DNA of 13,756 nucleotides from the NCBI GenBank assembly GCA_937876195.1, contig CALEIK010000021.1:1-13756 (forward strand). The letters run 5' to 3'. How positions within the stretch are numbered: the stretch's first letter is position 1; every line of letters begins with the position of its first letter. The stretch is from an uncultured Flavobacteriales bacterium (GTDB lineage Bacteria; Bacteroidota; Bacteroidia; Flavobacteriales_D; Crocinitomicaceae). Below are positions 1 through 5,905 of this stretch, piece by piece. Below the pieces are notes generated by a model. That model saw only the letters and a list, made by a program, of their open reading frames with translations. It made no database searches and was not told where the DNA came from. Made by a program: the position numbers and the translations under genes.

Positions 1-61
1 ATCGTAAATAAAACTAATTTTAAAATCGGCTCCTTCGCCAGGCGTGGGAACGTTAGCAGCT
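1..61 (+). other. attC-like recombination site 1 (right half only)
   Basis: The window opens inside this site. It shows a conserved AAAATC at 22-27, a 24-base right arm (28-51) and the core GTTAGCAGCT at 52-61, with recombination predicted after G52. The other two sites in the window share the same layout: AAAATC, 23-24 bases, then GTT. The left arm lies outside the window, so folding cannot be checked. GTT with a short tail is the R' core arrangement of integron attC sites, but the tail departs from the usual GTTRRRY. The tail is the reverse complement of the end of the following cassette at 1871-1885, which is the main support. Confidence 0.7.
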
Positions 62-94
62 ATAAAATACAACCAGAGACAATAAATTGACATT

Positions 95-571
95 ATGAAA
101 CTAATAACCATAACAACATTTTTAACAATATGTATTTCGATAAATTCATATTCGCAAGAAAAATTCGAGTTGAATATTGAAAGAAAACTCTCATCAGAAA
201 AGTGTACTATGGGCTATCTTATAGCAAATGGCAAAGTTGTATGTTATACATTAGAATTACCATGGAAAGACAATTTGAATAATATAAGTTGTATTCCAAA
301 AGGTTCATATAATGGAATATTGAGGTATGATAAAAATGATGGATGGAGAATTCAACTCGAAGACGTGCCAAATAGAACTGGAGTACAAATTCATTTAGGG
401 AATTATACTACAGAAATTAAAGGATGTATTTTGGTGGGTACAAATGCTAATATTGATAATTGTAGCGTTCAAAATAGTTCTGTTGCATATTCCGAATTGA
501 AAAAAGCATTTTATGGCACAAGCACTCCTAATAGCTCTCCTAACAAATCAATAGTTGTAACCTTTAAATGA
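95..571 (+). CDS. Secreted DUF5675 family protein
   Basis: A 158-residue protein with a Sec-type signal peptide (hydrophobic residues 3-16, likely cleavage after Ser20 in SYS|QE). The rest resembles the DUF5675 family: a YTLELP stretch (51-56), SCIPKGSY (65-72), a VPNRTGVQIHLGNY segment (91-104) and GCILVG (110-115). The family has no established biochemical function that I can name. The mature part has five cysteines (37, 50, 66, 111, 123), compatible with oxidation outside the cytoplasm. It is the first gene of cassette 1 and its stop overlaps the next start as ATGA, suggesting translational coupling. No Shine-Dalgarno sequence is seen before the ATG, as is usual in Bacteroidota. Family assignment is by remembered motif pattern; the role is unknown. 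Confidence 0.8.
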   Translation: MKLITITTFLTICISINSYSQEKFELNIERKLSSEKCTMGYLIANGKVVCYTLELPWKDNLNNISCIPKGSYNGILRYDKNDGWRIQLEDVPNRTGVQIHLGNYTTEIKGCILVGTNANIDNCSVQNSSVAYSELKKAFYGTSTPNSSPNKSIVVTFK

Positions 572-1863
572 ATTATATGAAAAATTATTATTTAATAAAG
601 TTTCGAAGTAAAATGTCGAGAAGAGTTTTAATTGTTCTTTTTTTGACAATGTCTTTATTAACTGGCATTAAAGTGAATGCACAGCAACCCGTAGGTAGAA
701 TTTTTGACCAAGTCAGAATGCAGTCTTTTGTAATTTATGATAATGGATTTATTATCCAAGATGGAAATCCCGCTAATAGAGGACAGGCAGTAAGAGACCC
801 TTCTGGTTACATGTATTTAATGTTACCATCGACAACACCAAACTTCAATGCGTTTTTTATTAATTGGAATAATCAATTGGTTCAAGTTGACAGAATTAAT
901 GGAGCTAATATTGTTGGTTATTGTCAATGTCCTCCACCTATAAATCCCTATGCTAATATATATCAACCTCCACAATACAATCAGAATGTAGGTGTTCAGA
1001 CTCCAAACGGATTTCGTCCACTACCAAATCAAATAGTTGACATCAATAAACCATACGGTAACATCATGATTACAAGCGAACAAAAGGCTCTTCAATGTTA
1101 CCAACAATCCTTAAATAATGATGGAACTCTAAATAAAGAACGATTTGGCGATTGCATGATACAAAATTTAGCAGGAAAAAAGGAATTAGAAATTTTAAAT
1201 TGTATCAAAAACTCCCAAAATTCGGTCGAACAGACAATATGTATGATAGGCATTTTAGGAGGTAATAGGGAGAAACAAATTTCTCAAAAGCTTCTGGAAT
1301 GTTATAGTACATATGGTACTGACTATAGCAAATACACACTTTGTTTAGCGGGAACTACTGCAGATCCAGAATTAGCTAAGCTAATATCATGTATAGAACA
1401 ACAAAGCAGAACCGGACAAGTCAGCTTCATGAATACAGCAGTTTGTTACGGCACTCAAAAGCTAAATCTAAACCCTGAGACACAAATAATATTGGAATGC
1501 GCCATGGCCTCAGGCGGTGACCCATATGTATTTGCAGGATGTTCAGGAGGACAATTACTGTCCAGAGAACTTGATAAATGCTTAGCCTATGGAGTCGGTG
1601 GAACAAATGGTTGTTTTGGAAAAAACAACGACATCATAAAAGGTTTAGCAGCAATAGGACAAGCAATGAATATAGAGTTTGGACCAAACAATGATTTAAC
1701 TAAGACATGGAATAATACTGTTAATGATATTAAAAATGGCCCAGGAGAAAACCATGAGGCAGTAAAAATTATTCGAAACGTGAGTAACGAAATTGAAAGA
1801 GCCAATAACAATATTAAAAAAGAACTCAAAAAAGTAGTACCAAAAATCAAAATCACATTGTAA
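568..1863 (+). CDS. Secreted protein with six paired-cysteine repeat units, function unknown
   Basis: A 431-residue protein that I do not recognise. The signal peptide is clearest from Met16 (ATG at 613): a double Arg, a hydrophobic core, then cleavage near VNA|QQ (38/39). Starts at 568 (overlapping the upstream stop as ATGA) and 577 are also in frame; 613 gives the most ordinary signal peptide, 568 the best coupling. Residues 40-170 hold a Pro/Asn/Tyr-rich stretch and a CQC pair (119, 121). Residues 175-350 contain six tandem units with two cysteines each: 177/196, 212/225, 245/259, 275/293, 311/325 and 338/349, spaced about 27-36 residues apart, many reading aliphatic-x-C. This suggests helical hairpins stapled by disulphides. 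The C-terminus is Lys/Asn-rich and probably helical. There are no catalytic motifs, and no membrane span after the signal. Confidence 0.75.
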   Translation: MNYMKNYYLIKFRSKMSRRVLIVLFLTMSLLTGIKVNAQQPVGRIFDQVRMQSFVIYDNGFIIQDGNPANRGQAVRDPSGYMYLMLPSTTPNFNAFFINWNNQLVQVDRINGANIVGYCQCPPPINPYANIYQPPQYNQNVGVQTPNGFRPLPNQIVDINKPYGNIMITSEQKALQCYQQSLNNDGTLNKERFGDCMIQNLAGKKELEILNCIKNSQNSVEQTICMIGILGGNREKQISQKLLECYSTYGTDYSKYTLCLAGTTADPELAKLISCIEQQSRTGQVSFMNTAVCYGTQKLNLNPETQIILECAMASGGDPYVFAGCSGGQLLSRELDKCLAYGVGGTNGCFGKNNDIIKGLAAIGQAMNIEFGPNNDLTKTWNNTVNDIKNGPGENHEAVKIIRNVSNEIERANNNIKKELKKVVPKIKITL

Positions 1864-1875
1864 GAAAATATTTAC

Positions 1876-2011
1876 AGCTGCTAACAGCGGTTTTGCGTTA
1901 TGGGCTGACGTGCTTCGTAGAAACGTTAGTGCAAGGTTCAACATTTGTGCTTCGTATGAACAGTAGTGCTAAAAATCCCCCACAACGCAAAGCCGCAAAC
2001 CGTTGTAGCCA
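1876..2011 (+). other. attC-like recombination site 2
   Basis: An imperfect palindrome of about 136 bases between the two cassettes. The outer left core AGCTGCTAAC (1876-1885) is followed by a 1-base spacer and left arm GCGGTTTTGCGTTATGGG (1887-1904). The right arm at 1979-1996 is its reverse complement at 16 of 18 positions. A 5-base spacer and the core GTTGTAGCCA (2002-2011) follow. The 74-base centre (1905-1978) would form the variable loop. The outer arms pair with each other only poorly, but each pairs almost perfectly with the far end of its own cassette. Size and layout fit attC sites, while the core differs from the common RYYYAAC/GTTRRRY. It starts 12 bases after a stop codon. Confidence 0.75.
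1910..1961 (+). repeat. Direct repeat and small hairpin in the loop of attC-like site 2
   Basis: GTGCTTCGTA occurs at 1910-1919 and again at 1947-1956, 37 bases apart; extending rightwards gives 13 of 15 matches. A small inverted repeat, GTTCA (1936-1940) and TGAAC (1957-1961), encloses the second copy. Both lie in the central loop of the recombination site. They could be secondary structure of the variable loop or traces of a duplication inside it. Confidence 0.4.
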
Positions 2012-2029
2012 ATGTGAAAACCAACACAA

Positions 2030-2064
2030 TTCCCATTTCCTTCCAAAATCTCAAAATAAATTTA
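2030..2064 (+). promoter_or_regulatory. Candidate operator/promoter of the response-regulator gene
   Basis: TTCCCAT (2030-2036) and TTCCAAA (2041-2047) form heptamer direct repeats 11 bases apart, the geometry typical of OmpR/PhoB-type regulator sites. After 9 bases comes TAAATTTA (2057-2064), matching five of the six fixed positions of the Bacteroidota -7 box TAnnTTTG. The same arrangement recurs at 4036-4070. There is no clear -33 TTG; the repeats sit where it would be, which suggests activator dependence. The start codon is only 4 bases further on, so the transcript would be almost leaderless. Confidence 0.45.
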
Positions 2065-2068
2065 TGCC

Positions 2069-2746
2069 GTGAAAATTTTAGTAATCGAAGACGAACAACA
2101 GCTGCTCAACAGCATTAAGCAATCACTGGAAAAGGAGAAATTTCTGGTTGAGACTGCATCTGACTATTACAGTGCTATTGAAAAAGTATTCGTTTACGAT
2201 TATGATTGTATCTTATTGGACATTATGTTGCCTAATGGGAGTGGATTGGATATTCTTAATGAGCTAAAAAAAGAAGGAAAAAGTGAAAACGTTATTATCA
2301 TTTCGGCCAAAGATTCACTTGACGACAAACTCTCAGGATTAGAGCTAGGAGCAGATGATTATCTTACCAAACCTTTTCATTTAGCCGAACTTAATGCGAG
2401 GATAAAAGCCGTCCTGCGAAGAAAAGACCTAAACGGACAAAATGCTCTTGAACTAACCAATACCAAATTAGACATTGACGACAGACAATTTTGGGTAAAT
2501 GGAGAATTAATTGCTCTTAACCGAAAGGAGTTTGATATTTTAAACTATTTCATGCTTAACAAAAACCGATTGGTTACCAAATCTGCATTGGCTGAACACG
2601 TTTGGGGCGACAACTCTGATAATGCTGACAATTTTGATTTTGTCTACTATCAAATAAAAAACTTGCGAAAAAAACTGCAATCGGCTGATGCCCATATAGA
2701 AATTGAATCAATTTATGGAATTGGTTACAAATTGGTTGAAATATGA
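2069..2746 (+). CDS. OmpR/PhoB-family response regulator
   Basis: A 225-residue two-component response regulator acting as a DNA-binding transcription factor. The receiver domain (about 1-118) has the acidic pocket Glu7/Asp8, phosphoacceptor Asp51 in LLDIMLP, Ser79 and Lys101 in the TKPF motif, so it looks fully phosphorylatable. The C-terminal winged helix (about 125-225) shows the LNRKEFDIL start and the YGIGYKL ending of the OmpR class. The start is GTG at 2069. An ATG five bases upstream is in another frame and stops after two codons, and MKILVIEDE is the normal N-terminus of this class. Its stop overlaps the kinase start by four bases (ATGA), the usual mark of a coupled pair. Likely targets are the two motif copies at 2030 and 4036; this is inference. 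Confidence 0.93.
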   Translation: MKILVIEDEQQLLNSIKQSLEKEKFLVETASDYYSAIEKVFVYDYDCILLDIMLPNGSGLDILNELKKEGKSENVIIISAKDSLDDKLSGLELGADDYLTKPFHLAELNARIKAVLRRKDLNGQNALELTNTKLDIDDRQFWVNGELIALNRKEFDILNYFMLNKNRLVTKSALAEHVWGDNSDNADNFDFVYYQIKNLRKKLQSADAHIEIESIYGIGYKLVEI

Positions 2747-4029
2747 AACTACTCAACCAGTCCTTAACATATTTGTCCATTTCCATTTTGGCTATTGTTA
2801 CTGTTTGGGCAATGTTCTTTTATTTCAATATGCTCAATGAAATAAAAAGTAGCATTGATGAAGGACTTGAAAACTATAAACGCTTAATTATTCAGAATGC
2901 CCAACAAGATTCAACCATTTTAACCAAAAACTATTTTGATGAAAGTTTTTTTGCCGTTAGAAAAATGGATAAAAAAGTGGCCTTATCCATAAGAGATAAA
3001 TACTTTGATACCACACTTTATATGCAAGATGCTGATGATGAAGAACCAGAAGCCGAACCGGTAAGGATGCTTATTACTGTTTTTGAGCTAAATAATCAAT
3101 ACTATGAGTTGAAAGTTGCTAATTCAATGGTGGAAGAAGATGACTTGATAAAAGAACTTCTTTATGATATTATTTGGTTATACCTCAGTTTGATAGTTGG
3201 TATTGTAGTGATTAACAATATTGTACTAAAAAGACTTTGGAAACCATTTTATGATTTTTTAACCCAGCTGAAAAATTTCCGACTTGGAAGAACCCAAAAA
3301 CTTCCCAAAGCTAAAACCAAAACAAAAGAATTTACAGATTTACAAAACGTTGTAAATGCTTTGTTACAACATACGACCAAAACCTACGAGCAACAAAAAC
3401 AATTTATCGGAAACGCCTCACACGAACTGCAAACGCCTTTGGCAATAGTGACTAACAAGCTGGAACTACTGATTGAAAGTGGAAACCTGCAAAATGAACA
3501 AGCCGAAAATATCGCAGAAGTAATGAGCATTATTGAACGTTTGGTTCGTTTAAATAAATCGTTGTTGCTTTTAACCAAAATTGAAAATAAACAGTTTTTA
3601 GATAATCAACCTGTTTCGCTAAACGAAGTTGTCCGCAAAAATGTAAGTGACTTAGAGGAAATAGCATCTTTTAAAGAAGTGAAGGTTTCTCTAAATGAAA
3701 CTGCTGAACTGTCTGTTAAACTGGATCTATCACTCGCCAATGTAATTGTTTCAAACTTATTGAGAAATGCCGTTTTTCATAATATTCCCAACGGAAATGT
3801 CTTTATCGAAATTTCAGGAAACACAATTAAAATAAGTAATACGGGTAGTATCCAAAAACTTGATGAGAACCTAATTTTCACTCGCTTTTACAAACCCTAT
3901 AACAAATCGAAGGGAACAGGTCTTGGTTTGGCCATTGTAAAAGCAATTTCAGACTTATATAGTTTTAAGGTTTCCTATTCATTTGAAAATACCCAGCATT
4001 GTTTTCAAATAGAATTTGCTGCTCCATAA
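2743..4029 (+). CDS. Membrane sensor histidine kinase
   Basis: A 428-residue partner of the preceding regulator. It has a membrane span at about 9-29, a periplasmic sensor of roughly 110 residues, a second span at about 140-162, then a dimerisation helix with the H-box NASHELQTPL (phosphoacceptor His227). The ATP-binding domain has an N-box around Asn342 (NLLRNAVFHN), an F-like FTRFYK and a G2 box KGTGLGLA (390-397). The G1 box is reduced to ISNTGS without the usual DxGxG, a variant that I believe is common in Bacteroidota kinases, so activity is still likely. No clear HAMP domain is seen. The periplasmic part contains a strongly acidic run (Asp96-Glu105: DADDEEPEAE) that could bind cations. 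The signal itself is unknown; the linked porin and PepSY-like protein suggest an envelope or ion cue. Confidence 0.92.
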   Translation: MKLLNQSLTYLSISILAIVTVWAMFFYFNMLNEIKSSIDEGLENYKRLIIQNAQQDSTILTKNYFDESFFAVRKMDKKVALSIRDKYFDTTLYMQDADDEEPEAEPVRMLITVFELNNQYYELKVANSMVEEDDLIKELLYDIIWLYLSLIVGIVVINNIVLKRLWKPFYDFLTQLKNFRLGRTQKLPKAKTKTKEFTDLQNVVNALLQHTTKTYEQQKQFIGNASHELQTPLAIVTNKLELLIESGNLQNEQAENIAEVMSIIERLVRLNKSLLLLTKIENKQFLDNQPVSLNEVVRKNVSDLEEIASFKEVKVSLNETAELSVKLDLSLANVIVSNLLRNAVFHNIPNGNVFIEISGNTIKISNTGSIQKLDENLIFTRFYKPYNKSKGTGLGLAIVKAISDLYSFKVSYSFENTQHCFQIEFAAP

Positions 4030-4035
4030 ACTCCA

Positions 4036-4070
4036 TTCCCAAATCTTTCCAAATTCGGGTCTTTCCTTTG
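4036..4070 (+). promoter_or_regulatory. Candidate operator/promoter of the PepSY-like/porin pair
   Basis: TTCCCAA (4036-4042) and TTCCAAA (4047-4053) repeat with an 11-base period, followed after 9 bases by TTCCTTTG (4063-4070), five of six fixed positions of TAnnTTTG. The 22 bases at 4035-4056 match 2029-2050 at 18 positions, and the spacing to the -7 box is identical. It lies in the 78-base gap between the kinase and the PepSY-like gene, giving a leader of about 33 bases. A site for the encoded regulator is the simplest reading. Confidence 0.48.
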
Positions 4071-4107
4071 TCTTGTAATTAAATTATTAATCTAAAAATT
4101 TTACAAG

Positions 4108-4554
4108 ATGAAAAAGCAAATTTTAGTATTCGGAACAGCGATAGCAATCGCTTCAACTTTGCAAGCACAAGACATTCCGCAAAGCCAAGTTCCCTCAATT
4201 ATTGTAAACGAATTCAATAATCAATTCCCAAAAGCGACAGATGTGGAGTGGGAAATGGACGGCAACCTATATAATGTTGATTTTGAAGTCAGTTGGAACA
4301 TTGACCATGAAGTATGGTACAATACCGAAGGAAAACTTATTAAGCACAAAGAAGATATTGCTGCAAGTGAATTGCCTAAAGCCGTTAACAATAGACTGAA
4401 AACCGACTTTAAAGACTATTCTATAGACGATTTGGAACGCATAACCGATAATGGTAAAGTAGTCTATAAAATGGAGTTAAATGCTTTAACCCAGCAAGAT
4501 TTAGACGTTGTTTTAGATGCCAACGGAAATGTTTTAAGCCAAATAGCCGATTAA
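4108..4554 (+). CDS. Periplasmic PepSY-like domain protein
   Basis: A 148-residue exported protein with a clean signal peptide (MKKQ start, hydrophobic 5-17, cleavage at LQA|QD after residue 20). The mature part contains two similar halves of the PepSY-like (DUF2874) fold: about 28-78 (VPSIIVNEFNNQFPKATDVEWE, then xYNVDFEV and a WYNTEGKLI strand) and about 87-146 (LPKAVNNRLKTDF, VYKMELN, VVLDANGNVL). Each half is a helix followed by beta strands. Proteins of this family in Bacteroidota are small, periplasmic, often near two-component systems, and of unproven function; a role in sensing or modulating the kinase is a guess. The stop codon TAA shares its final A with the ATG of the porin gene, so the two are probably translated from one message. 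Confidence 0.85.
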   Translation: MKKQILVFGTAIAIASTLQAQDIPQSQVPSIIVNEFNNQFPKATDVEWEMDGNLYNVDFEVSWNIDHEVWYNTEGKLIKHKEDIAASELPKAVNNRLKTDFKDYSIDDLERITDNGKVVYKMELNALTQQDLDVVLDANGNVLSQIAD

Positions 4555-5729
4555 TGCGTCTATTTTTGTCTGGTATCATAGTGCTAGTGGTGAATTTTTC
4601 ACTGCTGGCACAAGAAAAAAATAACTCATCAAAGTGGTATGAAAAAATACAAATTGGTGGATATATGCAAGTTCGATACAACGGGCTGTTTGAAACAAAC
4701 CCAGACTTAGGTTGTGAACAATGCGATGAGAATTGGGGAAAAGATGGGGGCGGACTTTCTTTCAGGCGTTTGCGGTTTAAAATCAAAGGCCAAATTTCCC
4801 CTCGTGTATTTTTCTATTTTCAACCAGACTTTGCCAAGTCTATTGGCGAGGCACATCATGTAGGTCGTTTAAAAGACGCCTACATTGATGTCGGGCTTGA
4901 TAATAAGAATGAATTTCGTATCCGAATCGGACAAAGCAAAGTGCCCTTCGGCTTTGAAAATATGCAGTCGAGCAGCAACCGGTTACCACTAGATAGAAAC
5001 GATGCACTTAATAGTGCTGTAAAAGATGAACGAGACCTTGGGGTTTTCTTCTATTGGGCTACCAAAGAAAAAAGAGAGCTTATAAAAAAGCTTAGAAAAG
5101 CAGGATTAAGTGGTGGGGATTTCGGACTATTTGCTTTAGGATTTTACAACGGACAAACTGCAAACCACTTTGATAAAAACGATGAATTTCATATAGTAAC
5201 ACGTTTTTCCTATCCCATAGAAATTGGAAATCAAGTAATAGAACCAGGTATTCAAGCTTATTCAGGAAAGTATGTGGTCACAGAGCATAGTCCTAATATT
5301 GATGTTAATACTGATGGTTATTTAGACCAACGTGCTGCATTATCCTTTGTGCTTTATCCAAAACCTTTCGGTGTACAGGCAGAGTATAACTTTGGTAGAG
5401 GACCAGAGTTTGACAACGCAACCAACACCATACAAGTTAAGCCACTTCAAGGTGGGTATGCTACATTTTCTTATTATATAGAAAAATGGAATCAACAATT
5501 TTATCCATTTGTTCGCTTGCAGTATTATGATGGCGAAAAAAAACACGAATTGGATGCTCGTAGTTATACAGTTAAAGATGCTGAAATTGGAATAGAATGG
5601 CATCCACTACCTCACTTTGAATTCTTAGTTGAATACGCCTTTTCAGACCGCAGATATGAAGATTTTGAAAACCCTATCAATCATCAGAAAGGAAGTCTTA
5701 TGCGGATTCAGGCTCAATTGAAATTTTGA
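4554..5729 (+). CDS. Outer-membrane porin, phosphate-selective O/P type
   Basis: A 391-residue beta-barrel porin resembling the phosphate-selective porin O and P family. The signal peptide spans 1-19 (cleavage LLA|QE). The mature chain begins with the family-like IQIGGYMQVRY strand, followed by a LSFRRLRFKIKG strand (about 69-80), FFYFQPDFAK, and RIRIGQSKVPFGFENMQSS, the pattern in which an early barrel strand leads to the KVPFG turn. It ends in LMRIQAQLKF with a terminal Phe, the usual barrel-assembly signal. A CEQC pair (Cys54, Cys57) sits in the first loop and could form a disulphide or bind metal. It would admit small anions or similar solutes; the true substrate is not visible. It is the last gene of cassette 2, 11 bases before attC-like site 3. 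Confidence 0.87.
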   Translation: MRLFLSGIIVLVVNFSLLAQEKNNSSKWYEKIQIGGYMQVRYNGLFETNPDLGCEQCDENWGKDGGGLSFRRLRFKIKGQISPRVFFYFQPDFAKSIGEAHHVGRLKDAYIDVGLDNKNEFRIRIGQSKVPFGFENMQSSSNRLPLDRNDALNSAVKDERDLGVFFYWATKEKRELIKKLRKAGLSGGDFGLFALGFYNGQTANHFDKNDEFHIVTRFSYPIEIGNQVIEPGIQAYSGKYVVTEHSPNIDVNTDGYLDQRAALSFVLYPKPFGVQAEYNFGRGPEFDNATNTIQVKPLQGGYATFSYYIEKWNQQFYPFVRLQYYDGEKKHELDARSYTVKDAEIGIEWHPLPHFEFLVEYAFSDRRYEDFENPINHQKGSLMRIQAQLKF

Positions 5730-5740
5730 AAAAGAAACAC

Positions 5741-5877
5741 TGGCTACAACATTGTATAAGCGTAATGCGGGCTGTATAGTAAAAATTGAGTATTTTTCAT
5801 CTATCAAAGTTTAGTGCTAACTGAAAGTGAATCGCTTCAAAATCCCGCACTACGCTTATACTTGGCCGTTATACCCA
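5741..5877 (+). other. attC-like recombination site 3 (array end)
   Basis: Left core TGGCTACAAC (5741-5750), 3-base spacer, left arm GTATAAGCGTAATGCGGG (5754-5771), a 72-base centre, right arm 5844-5861 (reverse complement at 17 of 18 positions), 6-base spacer TTGGCC, then core GTTATACCCA (5868-5877). Arm sequence is largely unlike site 2, but the layout, AAAATC before the right arm (5839-5844) and the inner GCGTWATG pattern are shared. This is how attC sites behave: conserved shape more than sequence. No further site follows, so this appears to be the array's distal end. It is also the only structured element between the converging porin and PTPS genes; bases 5878-5905 hold nothing recognisable. 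Confidence 0.75.
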
Positions 5878-5905
5878 CATTAATTAACTGCGCTATCCTC
5901 ACCCC

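Larger units (their letters stand above)
53..2002 (+). mobile_element. Integron-like gene cassette 1 (two secreted proteins)
   Basis: The predicted cassette runs from the T after G52 to G2002. Its first bases (GTTAGCAGCTATAAA at 52-66, counting G52) match the reverse complement of its end (TTTACAGCTGCTAAC, 1871-1885) at 14 of 15 positions. In a circular cassette these two stretches become the outer arms of one attC. Packing is tight: 42 bases between the core and the first start codon, a four-base overlap between the two genes, and 12 bases between the last stop and the attC-like site. Both genes encode exported proteins. At about 1.95 kb it is longer than the usual one-gene cassette. No integrase gene is visible in the window, so mobility is inferred from structure. 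Confidence 0.68.
2003..5868 (+). mobile_element. Integron-like gene cassette 2 (two-component system, PepSY-like protein, porin)
   Basis: The predicted cassette runs from the T after G2002 to G5868, about 3.87 kb with four same-strand genes. Its start GTTGTAGCCAATGT (2002-2015) matches the reverse complement of its end (5737-5750) at 13 of 14 positions. As in cassette 1, the single mismatch is at position 11. The first start codon comes 66 bases after the core, and the last stop lies 11 bases before the next site. It carries its own candidate operators and promoters, so expression need not depend on an array promoter. Known integron cassettes usually carry one small gene, so a four-gene signalling module is unusual. 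The boundary call rests on terminal complementarity and site structure; no recombinase is visible. Confidence 0.68.

Noticed and set aside
1587..1944. Two minus-strand open frames opposite the cysteine-repeat gene and site 2
   Set aside because: Their hydrophobic composition is the complement of a Lys/Asn-rich coding region; nothing supports expression.
2064..2072. ATG just before the response regulator as its start
   Set aside because: ATG-CCG-TGA stops at once and is out of frame; GTG at 2069 gives the standard N-terminus.
3829..3852. Degenerate G1 box suggesting a dead histidine kinase
   Set aside because: H-box, N-box and G2 are intact, and the ISNTG variant is, to my knowledge, common in Bacteroidota kinases.
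4421..4786. 121-codon minus-strand open frame across the PepSY-like/porin junction
   Set aside because: It has no recognisable domain or signal, overlaps two well-supported genes, and looks like a chance complement frame.
1876..5877. Inverted repeats as MITE or insertion-sequence ends
   Set aside because: The arms of different sites differ in sequence but share layout, no target duplications are seen, and complementarity runs across each cassette rather than across one element.
5730..5905. Rho-independent terminator between the converging porin and PTPS genes
   Set aside because: The only stem is the long attC-like palindrome with a 72-base loop and no U-run after it.
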